This document shows, piece after piece, positions 10,274-22,261 of a DNA stretch of 64,000 nt. Under the pieces are notes generated by a model. It did no database searches. It saw only the letters and a list, made by a program, of their open reading frames with translations, and was not told the DNA's origin. Source of the DNA: Paralithodes platypus (taxonomy: Eukaryota > Arthropoda > Malacostraca > Decapoda > Lithodidae); NCBI GenBank assembly GCA_032716605.1, contig CM064485.1:29725558-29789557 (forward strand), written 5' to 3'. A program made the position numbers and the translations under genes. Each line of letters begins with the position of its first letter. Positions within the stretch are counted from its first letter, which is position 1.

Positions 10274-13200
10274 ATGGGAGAATTACAACGATTACTTAAA
10301 TTATATTCACCATTATGCATTTGCCTCCAACATGTAGGCAATTTTGTTGTCCCCCCCAGGCATTATATTGTTGCTGCTAGCTCCCCTATAACCCCTTCAC
10401 ATCTCCGAACGGCCATCCTTGTGCACTATAAGTGCGTATTTGTTCCTGTCACCCTTGACCTCAACCCTTTTCAAACAACTGCCGTCTCCATTTCATTACC
10501 AAACCTTCCTTCCTTGACTGTTTGCTCCTCCTACAATCAACCCTCCTGTCATTACAATACTTCAGACCTTCATCAACTAGTACAACAACTGACCCCACCG
10601 TACCTTATTCTGGGCGACTTTAACGCACACTCTCCCCTTTGGGGCAACCCAAACACAGACATCCCAGGCGATAAAATTGAAAAATATCTCCTTCATTCTA
10701 CTCTTTGTTGTCTCAACTTTGACACCCCCACCTACAGATCTGCTACCCACTGTACATTTTCCGCTGTTGATCTTTCCTTTGCCTCGGATGACGCAGCTCC
10801 CCTATTTGACTGGTCAGTTTTACAGGATCGCTTCTCCAGCGACCACTACCCTATACTCCTTAAGTATTTGTGCCCTGCATCCTCCCCTCAAATATCGAGT
10901 TATAATCTCTCTAAAGCCGATTGGACGTCTTATACGCACTCCTCTGCAGACGTTTCGGACTTCTCCCCTACCTCTTCCCCTGCACACAATTTTGATTATT
11001 TTTCGTCCTTCCTGAACTCCATTGCTCGCACTCATATCCCGCTTACCTCCTCGCTGACGCACCCTCGCCAGGTCCCTTGGTGGACGCCCACTCTAGCCCA
11101 AATGATAAAATTCAAGCATCGTGTGGAACGCCTTCTTAAGTGTCTGAGTGTTAGGCAGCGGCGTTTAAAGACTGTTTCCCCCCGGCTTTTTTCCACTAAT
11201 CGATACTTTGACCTTATAACCATCACTATTGAAAAAATTGCCCTTAAAACGTTCTATAACAAGATCTGTGCAGTTGTCAAACGCAGTATCCTTGACAACA
11301 AGATACTTTCATGGCGATCATATATCTCGTCCTTCATTTCCCGCACCCCTCTCTCTACTTTATGGAAAAAGTTTCGCAGTATCAACGGACGCACTGTACG
11401 GCCTCCACTCAAAGACCCTGCCTCGGACTCGCTTACACATGACCCCCTTGACATCGCTGCCATACATGCCAAACATTTCTGTCACGTCAGCTCAGACCAG
11501 TCATTGCCTCGTCAATTTCTTCGTTATAAATGTATGGAGGAATCTCGCCCGCTATCTTTTCATAGCGGGAAAACACATGAATATAACACCCCTTTTTCAA
11601 TTCCGGAATTGCGACACGCGCTCGACCTGTGTACAGACACTACTCCTGGCCCGGATGGATTCTCGTACGCTCTCATCCGTCACCTCCATCCACGTGCGCT
11701 ACAACATCTTTTACAACTGTACAATCAGTTTTGGATAAGTAACTACTTCCCACCGTCTTGGCGGCATGCTTACACTATACCCGTACCGAAGCCTGGAAAA
11801 GATCATAGTCTTCCCACAAATTACAGACCGATTGTGCTTACCTCATGCCTCTGCAAATTAATGGAAAAAATTATCAATCCTCGACTTTTACATTACGCTG
11901 AGTCACATGCCCTCCTATCCCCATATCAGAATGGTTCCCACCCTGGCCGTTCTACACTGCACTCACTTATTCGCCTTGAACACCAAATACGTGATGGGTT
12001 CTCCAAGAACCAACCCACAGTGGCAATATTTTTTGACATTGCTAAGGCTTATGACACAACATGGAGACACAGGATTTTAAAAAATTTACACGATTCTGGC
12101 ATGCGGGGTCCTCTTCCCTGCTTTTTTCAAAATTTTCTCTCTAACCGTACATTCCAGGTCAAAAATAATGGTCTCCTATCGGACATTATGTCACAAATTA
12201 ATGGAATATCACAAGGATGTGCCCTTAGCAGCTTACTCTTTATTATGGCGATCAATAGTGTCATACGCAGCCTCCCACCTGAAATATCGTATAGCTTGTA
12301 TGTGGACGACTTCGCAATATATTATACTTCTCCCAGTCTGACTCACATACAACGGCGTCTCAACATTGCTCTAAAATCCATCCACTCTTGGGCATCCACT
12401 GCTGGTTTTCAATTTTCTGCTGAAAAGACTAACGCCGTTGTATTCTATAGAAATGTTCGACATTTACGTAAACAGTCCATTACTCTCACCATGGGACATT
12501 CTAGTATTCAGATCCTTCCACATACCAGGTTCCTTGGTTTAATCTTTGATACTCACCTCAATTGGAAGAGTCACATTGCCTGCTTAAAGGCCCGTTGCCT
12601 CCAGAGAATGAATGTTCTGAAAACAGTCGCACGAGTCCATTGGGGCGCAGATCGCGCTACGCTTTTACTGTTCTACAGAGCTACCATCCTCTCAGCCCTA
12701 GATTATGGTAGCCCTGTCTATGGCACTGCCTCTGCTTCCACATTAGGAACCCTCGACAGCGTACACCATTTGGGCATCCGCATTAGCTCGGGGGCATTCC
12801 GTTCCTCTCGTGTCTCCAATATCCTATGTGAGGCTGGGACCTTACCTCTAGCCTACCACCGTCGATTAGTCCTCATGCGTACAGCTGTTCGCCTCCGTCA
12901 TGACCCAACTCTACTAGAACTATTCCATTCCACGGATAACTATCGTTCAACCATTCCAGTACCATTCCCAATATTGTCTCACCAATTGCTCTCCACTTAC
13001 AGTATCACCGTTCCTCCCATAACTCCCCCTCCTAGTCACATCACTCCGTGGACCCTAAAACACCCTACAGTTTGCTTTCACTTAGCGGATCAACTTGATG
13101 CCCAAGCCCCATCTCAACGTCGACATCTCGCTTTACAACATCTTGATGATCACATCCCAGCTGTTTTCATTTACACCGATGGCTCGAAAACTGCGGATGC

Positions 13201-13992
13201 CGTGGGTTGCGCTGCAGTCTCAGACCATGGCTTGTCTCAAAGTACCGTACCTTACACCATCACTCCACGGTTTTCACTGCTGAATTATGGGCTATTCAAG
13301 GTGCTTTAAGCACCATCTCTTCATTGTCGAGGAACTCTCCACGGGTCGTTATCTGTAGTGACTCAAAGAGTGCACTGCAAGCCTTATGTGTATTTGCCCC
13401 CAAGGACCCATTGGTCAAGAATATCATCCACACAATACACAAATTACAGTGCGCTAATCGTTCCATCACACTGTGCTGGATCCCCGCGCATGTAGGAATT
13501 CCCGGGAATGAGCGTGCAGACTTCCTCGCTAAGCAAGCGTGTCATGGTACACCCTCTACTACTTTGCTGCGTTCGGAGGATATGCTCCCTGTCCTCCGTC
13601 GCCATGTTTATGACGCTTGGCGAGTTGAGTGGAGAGCGCAACCATTAACTGGCCACCTTCGCTCCATTAAGGATGACATACACTTGTGGCCCTCTTCAAT
13701 TAATGGTTCACGTGCAGACCAAACCCTATTAACTAGATTACGTTTAGGCCACACGCGCCTCACACATGGTTACCTGATGTCCACCCCTCGTGGTCCACCA
13801 CCTGAATGCCAACATTGCCATACATCATTGACTGTTTTTCACTTTCTTTGTATTTGTCCCGTCTATGCATCTGAAAGACGGAGATTCTTGCTGAATACCT
13901 CATTACATGGCATCCTCTCTGACTCAGACTCTTTCAATTTCACCCCTATTCGTCACTTCCTGAGAGCGATAAATTTATACAATGACATATAA
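10274..13992 (+). pseudogene. LINE B ORF2: endonuclease, reverse transcriptase, RNase H (one frameshift)
   Basis: Residues 1-230 are an APE-type endonuclease with ILGDFNAHSPLWG and SSDHYPI. The usual catalytic QE near the start reads CLQHVG, so the Glu is lost. The RT has TPGPDGFSY (about 456), FFDIAKAYDTTW (about 586), SQGCALSSLLF and the YVDD active site at about 675. RNase H begins with YTDGSK near 13171. The frame then shifts by one base around 13265-13283 and continues at 13207-13992 with AELWAIQ, CSDSKSAL and PAHVGIPGNERAD. An upstream TAA at 10250 separates it from a frame that may be its true N-terminus. Confidence 0.9.
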
Positions 13993-14096
13993 CTGCTGAC
14001 ATATACGTGACTTTAAACTCTGTACCACCTCCTCCACCACTAGCCTTGAGAGGGCCTAGGCCCAGTGGGCTAGTATAAAATAAAAGCATCATCAAC

Positions 14097-14113
14097 AACT
14101 ATACTCCACCAGT
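14097..14113 (+). repeat. 17-bp target-site duplication, right copy (LINE B)
   Basis: An exact repeat of 7079-7095. On the minus strand, LINE A coding resumes across it: the endonuclease reads ARIERELVEYS here and VEYSLEGFELYERN on the far side of LINE B. Confidence 0.95.
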
Positions 14114-14600
14114 TCCCTTTCAATTCTAGCATTTTTTGGTCTTACTTCTTGTAAGGCTATGACATCAGGTTTTTGCTCTTCATCCTCCAACCTACATATC
14201 AGTTCTCTTTTCTTGTCCTGGGTAAACACATCAACATTACTAAACATAATCCTTAATCTTTCTACCATTCCTTCAGCAGCTACATCATCCCGCTCCTCCT
14301 GTCCGTGCCCTACTCCCCCCCTCACACTACTGGTACTGGGTCTGCAGCTTCTTCTCCTGTCTCTCCCCGAGACGCTTCCACCCTGCTCTCCACCTCTGCC
14401 ACATTCTCTTCCCTCCCAGCTCTCCTTCTCCCTTCTATTCGTATAAACCACTTCCTCAATTTCCCGTCCCTCACTCTCCAGAAAAACTTCTTCTTATCCT
14501 CCTCACCCAACTTTCCATTTTCCTCATCAGCCTTTTCCTGTAGTTCCTTTATTTTTTTTCTTTGTTCTATGCTCATATCATAAACTTAAAGACCGAGTGC
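14097..14600 (-). pseudogene. LINE A, N-terminal endonuclease part (displaced)
   Basis: The minus strand encodes a charged lead-in with RGGVGHGQEERDD, then the start of an endonuclease: LRIMFSNVDVFTQ ... KPDVIALQEVRPKNARIER, including the catalytic Glu in LQEV. It is continuous with 7095-4376 once LINE B and one 17-bp duplicate are removed. An upstream frame at 14322-14576 (KKKFFWRVRDGKLRKWF) may be the end of ORF1 or a linker. Truncated 5' of about 14600. Confidence 0.8.
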
Positions 14601-14689
14601 TCCACACAAAGTGCAGTTCCTGTCTCATGTCCTAATGGTGGCGCTCCAGGCAGCCCTGTTCAGAGCTGCCTCACTTGTCAGTTGTTTTT

Positions 14690-14804
14690 TATTCAACATC
14701 AGACCGCAAGGTCAGATCCCACATCTTTCTTGGTCCAGCTCCCTCCACATTCATGGACTTGCATCTTTTCACCCAACTTAGTTGATCCATCCTCTCCAAG
14801 CCTG
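14690..14804 (-). pseudogene. LINE family F fragment
   Basis: The minus-strand text ERMDQLSWVKRCKSMNVEG ... LTLRSDVE parallels ERMDDQNWVKKCRTVNMGG in the fragment at the window start. It ends abruptly at the MITE beginning at 14805. Confidence 0.65.
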
Positions 14805-15021
14805 CTATAGGTAGTGCCAACGAACTTGACAATAATCGTGATCCCTGATCTCTCTGTAACTCAAAATGGCCTAGAGCAAACTGGCTGTAAATATCCACTC
14901 CTATTTCCTGGTAAACTCTTCCCAAATGAGAGAAATTTCTGCCCGATTGCTTTCATTAATTTTGAGTTATAAGAAGTTAAGGGGTCTAGATTATTGTCAA
15001 GTTCGCTGGCGCTACCTATAG
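14805..15021 (-). mobile_element. TA-type MITE, copy 2, with 33-bp inverted repeats
   Basis: The ends match over 33 bp with two mismatches (starting CTATAGGTAG, and including GAACTTGACAATAATC). The core (TCTGTAACTCAAAATGGCC, TTCCCAAATGAGAG) is the reverse-oriented relative of copies at 1432, 19915 and 46098, although its terminal repeats differ from theirs. Confidence 0.85.
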
Positions 15022-15091
15022 TACACAACAAACTATGCTGCCCTAAACTATCAATCCTGTTTTAGAGTTTCTAAATAATATACATTACAAT

Positions 15092-15745
15092 CTATCTATC
15101 TATTGCCGGACGCCGCGATCCCCGAAGGGGTTGCCACGAACGAAACGCCCCCATGCACCTCTGTCCCCAGTCAGTCAACGTCCCTCCTCCTATCCAGCAC
15201 CGCCTTCACTCATATACTTCTTAACTCCATCCTTTTACTTCTCACTCGGTGTACCTCACCCTCTCTGTCCTTCCACCTCACTCTCACACACTCTCTTAGT
15301 CATTATCTCGCTTCCCATACGTTCTATATGGCCGAACCATCTCAAGGTGCTCCTTTTCACACTTTCTAGCACATCTATATCCACACCACACTGCTCTCGT
15401 ACTTCCTCATTCGTCTGTCTATCCCTCCATGTAACTCCGCACGAACTTCTAAAGTAAAATTATTTCCACCGCTCTCACTCTTGGTTTGTCTCTCCAACAA
15501 CATCCATGCTTCACTCCCATACGTCAATGTCGGGATTACCACACTGTCATGCAAGGACTCCTTTACTTCCATGCTGACCAGTGACCACCCTATTTCTTGT
15601 TACATTGTACTGCTTTCAGCGTTCCTACAACCCTTTTCCATGCTGCGCACCCTCTCCTGCACTTCTTCATCCATACTCCCATTTTTAATCAACACACTGC
15701 TCAAATACTTAAATGAGCTGACATTCTTCATAGCCGTACCCCTAA
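15092..15745 (-). pseudogene. LINE family G, 5'-truncated 3' end
   Basis: The minus strand encodes the RT C-terminal region (LHDSVVIPTLTYGSEAWMLL, then a decayed LRWFGH-type block), followed by a 3' UTR with the same hairpin as family G at 930-1276 (plus strand ATCCCCGAAGGGGTT, about 15118-15132). The tail is ATAG repeats, seen as TCTATCTATCTAT at 15092-15105. Several frameshifts are present. Confidence 0.8.
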
Positions 15746-16130
15746 TAGTGGTTAAGGAAAAGTGCGAAACACTTGGTCTATGGGTCGTATCCCAATATTA
15801 TATGAATGAGTCCCATTTAACCCCTTACGGACGGGGATGTTTGTGATTTCTACTACCTGTGTGGCGGGCATATTTACCCTAAACGAGCTTCATTCCATGC
15901 TCTTTTCATGCATAAACAAGACCCAGAGCGTAATACAATTAAGTATCCGTGAAAGGGCGATAATAGAGCTTTTGAATGACACCTGAATCATCTTTGTACG
16001 ACCACGGGTTCGCTTGCAACGATGTTGCAACACAAGGCCAAAAACCCTAAAATACGGTAATTTCCTCGCTTCTCTTCTTCTTCCCTCTTCGTCTTCTTCT
16101 ATCCCCTTAGTCTTGTTTGATTTTCTGCTT
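15746..16130. other. no feature recognised
   Basis: Neither coding sequence nor clear repeat is visible here. Base composition turns T-rich from about 16060. Confidence 0.4.
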
Positions 16131-16250
16131 TATTCCATTTCTCATATTCTTCTTTGTAGTCTTCCTTTCTTATTTCCGCTATACACTAATTATTCCATTT
16201 CTCATATTCTTCTTTGTAGTCTTCCTTTCTTATTTTCGCTATACACTAAT
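16131..16250. repeat. 60-bp direct duplication
   Basis: Two adjacent 60-bp units starting TATTCCATTTCTCATATTCT differ at a single base (TTTCC against TTTTC), and a third unit begins and decays after 16251. It sits in a T-rich stretch (16060-16730) without convincing coding sequence. Confidence 0.9.
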
Positions 16251-16729
16251 TATTTCATTTATCTTATTCTTGTACTGTATATATTCTTATTTTGGTATTT
16301 TCTTTCACTTGTATATTTGATCTTCCTCTGCCCACTTCTTCTTATCCTGTTTCTCTCGACTTACTCCCACTTCCTTTCGTCGGTCTTTCTCATAATTATG
16401 TATTCTTTCATTTTTATGCTATTTATCTTATATTTTTTTAATATTATTTGTTTTTGTTTTTTCATTACGGGTCTTTCTCATATCTATCCTATTATTTATA
16501 TTTTTATATTTTTTTATTTATGTATTTTATTGTATTGTATTTTTGTATTGCTGCTTCTCTTTGCTTCGGTATTTATCTTTCCCAAGTTACCTCATAGCAT
16601 TATTTATATATTGTATTTGCCTCTTCCCTTTCCGTATATATTTTATTATTTGCCTCTTCCCTTTCCGTATCTTCCACTTTGATTATCTTATGTCACTTCT
16701 CTTTTCCCGGTCTTTGTTTATAATGTGTA

Positions 16730-16838
16730 TTGTGTGTGTGTGTTTTTGTTTTACTTTACTTTTTGTTTGTAGTGTGTGTTTGTTTGTTTATGTGTGTGTG
16801 TGTTTGTTTGTTTGTTTGTGTTTGTATGTCTTTGTGTG
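16730..16838. repeat. interrupted (TG)n / TTTG microsatellite
   Basis: Alternating TGTG and TTTG blocks abut the 3' end of the SINE at 16839-17135. Confidence 0.85.
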
Positions 16839-17135
16839 TTACTCAGTTACTTGTTCGTCAAGGGGAATCCACGCAATGCGAGCTAAGCTCATTATTATCG
16901 CGCCTCCTTAACTGGGAATGTATTGCGTGAAATGCATGTTAAGTGTTTTATGTACTGTTGGAATGGCTGTGGATGTGTGTGTAGTCTGTATTTTAGCCAA
17001 TTGGCGACATCGGAAACGAAGGCTTAGGGTGGATCTGTATGGTACCATTCTCACTATAGACGGTACCATCTCGCCCGAAGGCTTAGGTAGCCATCAGCTT
17101 AGGTGAACCATATGATACCCATCTCGCCTTGTACC
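16839..17135 (-). mobile_element. tRNA-Val-derived SINE family, copy d (5' truncated)
   Basis: Matches the body of the SINE at 31055-31535 in reverse. Shared pieces include GTTACTTGTTCGTCAAGGGG, GGTACCATTCTCACTATAGA and CGAAGGCTTAGG. The tRNA-like head is missing: the copy breaks off at GCCTTGTACC, directly beside a TG repeat. Both ends lie in (TG)n. Confidence 0.85.
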
Positions 17136-17136
17136 T

Positions 17137-17197
17137 TGTGTGTGTGTGTGTGTGTGTTTTAAACTACTTCTTGTGTAGTGTGTGTGTGTGTGTGTAA
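17137..17197. repeat. (TG)n microsatellite, two blocks
   Basis: TG runs at 17137-17157 and 17177-17197, separated by about 20 bp, mark the 5' flank of SINE copy d. Confidence 0.9.
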
Positions 17198-17320
17198 TTT
17201 TCTTCATTACTTTACTGCTTTTCTTTGCCTCCATATTTGTCTTTCCCAAATTACTCTTACTAAGCCCCCAGGTGTGTTCTTAACTCCTGTTACTTACCGG
17301 TATCTGCTTACCTATTATAC

Positions 17321-17321
17321 A

Positions 17322-17404
<83 letters not shown>

Positions 17405-17446
17405 GTATATATATATATATATATATATACACAGTATATATAAAAT
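17321..17446. repeat. (TA)n microsatellite
   Basis: About 80 bp of uninterrupted TA is followed by a TGCAG break and a second shorter TA block. Confidence 0.95.
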
Positions 17447-17509
17447 ACCTTTCTTTCCTGTCATCCTACTTCGTCCTTTTTTTTCTCCGTTTTACCGCCT
17501 CTTCTTCTG

Positions 17510-17738
<229 letters not shown>

Positions 17739-18161
17739 TACTATATATTCCATCTTTTCTGTACAATTCTCCTTCCTCTTCCTTTCTTTATCATTTATCC
17801 TCCTTCCCCTGTTCTCCTTCGTTTTCTATCTCCTTTCCTTTGTCCCCTCTTCCATTTCTTCTTCAATCTTTGTTCTTATTCTCCCATTCTCCAGGTCTTC
17901 CGTTAATATGTTCTTTTCTTCCCCTTTTCCCTTATTTCTTCTCGTCTCTCTCCATTTACCCTTTGCCATCCACTGTTTTCTCTCCCCTTCCTTCTCTCTC
18001 CCATATCTCCATTCTCTATTTTCTCCCTCTTCTTGTTCTTCCATCTTTTCCTACTCTCTTTATTTCTCTAGTTATCCACCTCTTCGTCCTGTACTTTATT
18101 TATCTATTGTTTACATCTCCCTCCTTGCTTCATAAGGGTAGAAGGGTCGGTTGTTTTTCTG

Positions 18162-18485
18162 CCCCTTTTTCTTTCTCATGGTTAGCCCCATTAGTTTTCA
18201 GAGTTTATGACGTTCGGCTCATTAGTTTGGCGATTATTAGACCTTTTGCCCCATTTCTTTGTCAATATTTAGACTTTTCGTGTCCTTTAGATGTCGATTA
18301 TTTTCCTGGCGAGCGTTAGCGAGCCTCTAATTTAAGAGGAACCGGTCTTGGGCCGGAACATTTTTTCTATCGAAAAATTTACAAATGTATCTTGATTTTT
18401 TTTTTTTTTTAAAGCTTGATGGAGGTCTAGGGAGGAAACTAGAAAAAAAAATATATGAGCCAATATATACGCTCATCCCCCTTTA
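18162..18485 (+). repeat. double-hairpin dispersed repeat, copy 1
   Basis: A near-complete plus-oriented copy. Shared marks are GTTAGCCCCATTAGTTTT, GGCTCATTAGTTTGGCGATT, CCTGGCGAGCGTTAGCGAGC, a GC hairpin (ACCGGTCTTGGGCCGG), an AT hairpin around CTATCG, and AAGCTTGATGGAGGTCTAGG. It ends ATCCCCCTTTAA. No ORF is conserved among copies. Confidence 0.85.
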
Positions 18486-18559
18486 ACTTCCTGAATGTGC
18501 TAGCTTACATACGGTACTCTTATTATCTTATCGAAACGGGTCAATAATTTCCCCTCCAT

Positions 18560-19095
18560 ACATCTACTGCCATCCTTCTACATCTCTTACTCCTTCCAAC
18601 TCCTTCCTTTATTTACTTCCTTGGTCTTCCTTTTTTGTGTATTCTGCCTTCCTCCGTTTTTTCGTTTATCTCCATTCTTTCATCTTCTCCCTTTCGTCGT
18701 CTCCACCCTCATTTTCTTCGTCTTTCTCAGTAATTTCATCTTCTCTACATCCTTTCTCCCTCCTACCTACATTATCCCTCCTCCTTCTCTTCTCCTTCTC
18801 CTCCTCCTTTTCTTCTCCTTCTCCTCCTCCTTTCCTTCCTCCTATCTTCCTTTCCTTCATCCTCCTCCTTCCTTCCTTTTTTCTATCTTGATCTTCTTTC
18901 CTTCACCATCTCGTCTTACTCCTCCTTCCCCCCCCCTTCTTCTCTTCCTCCTCCTCTCCTCCTTCTTCCTCCTCTTCTCCTTCCTTCCTCCTCTCCTCCT
19001 TGTCTCCAATTCTCACTCCTTCACTCTTCTTTCTTCCTCTTCTTCCTCCTCCTCTTTCTGTCTGTGGGGTTCTACTAATGAGACAGAGTGACACT
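18560..19095. repeat. polypyrimidine tract, paralogous to 29300-29680
   Basis: A C+T-rich strand of about 530 bp. The part at 18650-18790 (CGTTTATCTCCATTC, CATCTTCTCCCTTTCGTC, CTACATTATCCCTCCTCC) matches 29500-29635. Here the TTTATCTCCATTCTTT unit occurs once, whereas the 29-kb copy has about 12 tandem units. Confidence 0.8.
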
Positions 19096-19100
19096 GATTC

Positions 19101-19375
<275 letters not shown>

Positions 19376-19754
19376 AATATACATATTCATTCCTCTCGTC
19401 TGTTCATTACAACCTCAGGCTTCTCTCTTTCGTTTGTCGTTTTCTTTGCTTCCATTTTCTTTCATTATTTTTCTGTTTACATTTTCTTCCCTTTCATTCT
19501 TTTGCCAATTTATGTTTAATTTAAAAATATTTATTTAAGTTGGCAATTCCATATTCTCATTATTTTTCAAACTTCAATATCTGTTTGATTTTAATGTAAT
19601 TGGTTGTTATGTCCTGTTAGTTTTTATGTGTTTATATTTGCCTCTTGTTTTCGTTTTTTTTTTATATATCCTACTTTCTGCACCATTTCTTCCGTAACAA
19701 GTATTATCTATGAAATTATAATTCTTTCCAGTCAATTGTAATATAATGATATAA
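19376..19754. other. A+T-rich sequence, no gene seen
   Basis: Neither a coding pattern nor a repeat shared with the rest of the window was recognised here. Confidence 0.4.
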
Positions 19755-19799
19755 ACAATAATAATATATAATAATAATAATAATAATAATATTAATTTA

Positions 19800-19830
<31 letters not shown>

Positions 19831-19885
19831 TATTACTATTATTATTATTATTATTATTATTATTAGTTTTAGTATTATTATTATT
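19755..19885. repeat. (AAT)n-(ATT)n palindromic microsatellite
   Basis: An AAT run switches to an ATT run at about 19795, so the two halves are inverted repeats capable of forming a long AT-only hairpin. Confidence 0.9.
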
Positions 19886-19914
19886 CGTTCCCTGTCACCT
19901 ATCAGACTCGGTAC

Positions 19915-20127
19915 TATAGTCTATTCACTGTAAGTAGGCGATACATCATGACCTCTAACCTCTGTAACTCAAAAACGACTAGAGTAATCGAGCTAATATT
20001 TCTATCATTTGGGAAGAGTCAGTCGAGGAATAGATGTGGGAATTTACAGCCAATTTTTTCCAGTCCTTTTTAAGTTACAGAGAATAAAGGGCATGCTTTT
20101 TCGCCTACTTACAGAGAATAGACTACA
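19915..20127 (+). mobile_element. TA-type MITE, copy 3
   Basis: Terminal inverted repeats of 27 bp (ending GTAAGTAGGCGA) have two mismatches. The core GTAACTCAAAAACGACTAGA and TCATTTGGGAAGAGTCAG is shared with the other copies. Confidence 0.85.
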
Positions 20128-20177
20128 ACTCCTCCTTATATACTGTCCTCAGCTTTAATATTCTACCCCATTATTGA

Positions 20178-20420
20178 GAGGCCTCTCAACTTTCTCTTCA
20201 TAATTGCTGAGGGGCACAGGGTCCTGGGTGGGGCTTTGGTTTCCCGGGCGTTTCCGCACCTTCCTCAGCTCCCCGCCATGGAGTGGCTTCGGTCACCCAG
20301 GCTCTATTGTGGTAGGCAGGGAGGGTTCTGTGGGGTTGCTCGATTATGGCTTTGGCCTTGCTCGGGGCCTTGGGGCTGTTCGGCCAGGCAGCCTGAGGAA
20401 CAACAACAACAACAACAACA
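20178..20420 (+). mobile_element. AAC-tailed SINE-like element, copy 3 (5' truncated)
   Basis: Plus-oriented, starting at CCTCTCAACTTTCTCTTCAT and ending GGAACAACAACAACAACAAC. The other two copies extend about 140 bp further upstream, so this one is truncated. It lies just before the 46-bp minisatellite. Confidence 0.78.
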
Positions 20421-20475
20421 ACCACCACCCCATTATTGATTCTCCTTATCCCGACATGTCATCTACCTCGGCTAC

Positions 20476-21440
20476 CTTCTTCACAAACACAGCTCTCTGG
20501 TTGTTGTTTGTTCTGGTTCACCTTCTTCACAAACACAGCTCTCTGGTTGTTGTTTGTTCTGGTTCACCTTCTTCACAAACATAGCTCTCTGGTTGTTGTT
20601 TGTTCTGGTTCACCTTCTTCACAAACACAGCTCTCTGGTTGTTGTTTGTTCTGGTTCACCTTCTTCACAAACACAGCTCTCTGGTTGTTGTTTGTTCTGG
20701 TTCACCTTCTTCACAAACACAGCTCTCTGGTTGTTGTTTGTTCTGGTTCACCTTCTTCACAAACACAGCTCTCTGGTTGTTGTTTGTTCTGGTTCACCTT
20801 CTTCACAAACACAGCTCTCTGGTTGTTGTTTGTTCTGGTTCACCTTCTTCACAAACACAGCTCTCTGGTTGTTGTTTGTTCTGGTTCACCTTCTTCACAA
20901 ACACAGCTCTCTGGTTGTTGTTTGTTCTGGTTCACCTTCTTCACAAACACAGCTCTCTGGTTGTTGTTTGTTCTGGTTCACCTTCTTCACAAACACAGCT
21001 CTCTGGTTGTTGTTTGTTCTGGTTCACCTTCTTCACAAACACAGCTCTCTGGTTGTTGTTTGTTCTGGTTCACCTTCTTCACAAACATAGCTCTCTGGTT
21101 GTTGTTTGTTCTGGTTCCTCTTCTTCACAAACACAGCTCTCTGGTTGTTGTTTGTTCTGGTTCACCTTCTTCACAAACACAGCTCTCTGGTTGTTGTTTG
21201 TTCTGGTTCACCTTCACAAACACAGCTCTCTGGTTGTTGTTTGTTCTGGTTCACCTTCTTCACAAACATAGCTCTCTGGTTGTTGTTTGTTCTGGTTCCT
21301 CTTCTTCACAAACACAGCTCTCTGGTTGTTGTTTGTTCTGGTTCACCTTCTTCACAAACACAGCTCTCTGGTTGTTGTTTGTTCTGGTTCACCTTCACAA
21401 ACACAGCTCTCTGGTTGTTGTTTGTTCTGGTTCACCTTCA
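20476..21440. repeat. 46-bp minisatellite, about 21 units
   Basis: The unit starts CTTCTTCACAAACACAGCTC and continues TCTGGTTGTTGTTTGTTC. Some units carry ATAGC instead of ACAGC, or lack CTT. Because 46 is not a multiple of 3 and no unit frame has a stop, all three plus frames stay open; the long apparent ORFs are by-products. The array ends inside the next dispersed repeat. Confidence 0.97.
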
Positions 21441-21775
21441 TGTTTAGCCCCATTAGTTTTATTTATTTTGTTTTAAGACGTTCAGCTCATTAGTTTGGCG
21501 ATTTTAAGACTTTTCACCCCATTTCTTTGTCAATATTTAGACCTTTCGTTCAATTTGGGTGTAATTTTGTATCCTTTCGAGCGACAGTGAACCTGTAATA
21601 TAGTGGCAACCGGGAAATTTTTCTATCGAAAAATGTACAAATATATCTTGAAGGGGGACTTGGTGTGTTTTTTAATTAAGCTTGATGGAGGTCTAGGGAA
21701 GAAAAAAATATATATACAAAAAGCTAAATAAATAAATAAGCAAATAAATACGACCATCCTCCCTTGGATTGTTTT
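21434..21775 (+). repeat. double-hairpin dispersed repeat, copy 2
   Basis: Plus orientation. It begins CCTTCATGTTTAGCCCCATT, contains CGTTCAGCTCATTAGTTTGG, the AT hairpin AATTTTTCTATCGAAAAATG and GCTTGATGGAGGTCTAGG, and ends CCATCCTCCC. It is directly joined to the 46-bp minisatellite. Confidence 0.85.
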
Positions 21776-22054
21776 TTGTTTTTTTTCCTCGTGTATCCTG
21801 TCTTGGCTTTGATGTTCTTCGTTGGGGTATCTAGCATTTGTTTCTCTCTTTTTTTTTTTTTTTTTTAAATGATATTGTATTGAATAATTATGGGGGATTT
21901 TGCTTGCTTTTCCCATTTTCAAGCAATCTATTTTTTAGTTTGTCCCCTAGGATAACAAGAACGCCTTTCCAGACTTCAAACTAGAACAAAATGCCCAAGT
22001 CCCAACCTCCAACATAATATGTACATTATTATAAATACAGTATATATACTGTAC

Positions 22055-22215
22055 ATGTCCTGGCCGAAGGCAGATTTATTTCAGTTTATAGGCTCACTAT
22101 CGCTTGTCCAGGAAAATAAATCACCACCTGAATGGGGTGAAGCGTCTCATTATCGCCAAACTATTGAATTAAAATATGGGATATCCTTAAAAGAGCTCCC
22201 CCGAACCAAATAGGG
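22055..22215 (-). repeat. double-hairpin dispersed repeat, partial copy 3
   Basis: Reverse-oriented and diverged: CCTGGCCGAAGGC, GGCTCACTATCGCTTGTCCA and TATCGCCAAACTA are recognisable. It precedes the 47-bp satellite by about 45 bp. Confidence 0.65.
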
Positions 22216-22261
22216 TTAATTTAATTTTTAATGTATATCTCCCTCCAAAACAAGATGGTCT

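Larger units (their letters stand above)
7096..14096 (+). mobile_element. LINE B: near full-length I-group non-LTR retrotransposon with RNase H
   Basis: A 7001-bp element delimited by a perfect 17-bp target duplication and inserted into LINE A in the opposite orientation. It has a 5' UTR of about 350 bp, ORF1 (Gag-like with three zinc knuckles), an extra cysteine-motif ORF, and ORF2 with endonuclease, reverse transcriptase and RNase H. The 3' UTR is about 100 bp and ends AGCATCATCAAC. ORF2 with a C-terminal RNase H points to the I group of LINEs; the exact clade is not assigned. It appears full length but carries a stop and a frameshift in ORF2. Confidence 0.9.

Noticed and set aside
15811..15840. 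Start of another TTAA MITE (TTTAACCCCTTACGGACGGG)
   Set aside because: No matching inverted end followed by TTAA was found downstream.
20436..21493. Long repetitive ORFs (up to 346 codons) across the 46-bp minisatellite
   Set aside because: The unit lacks stops in all three plus frames and its length is not a multiple of three, so open frames arise automatically; no start context or non-repeat domain supports a gene.
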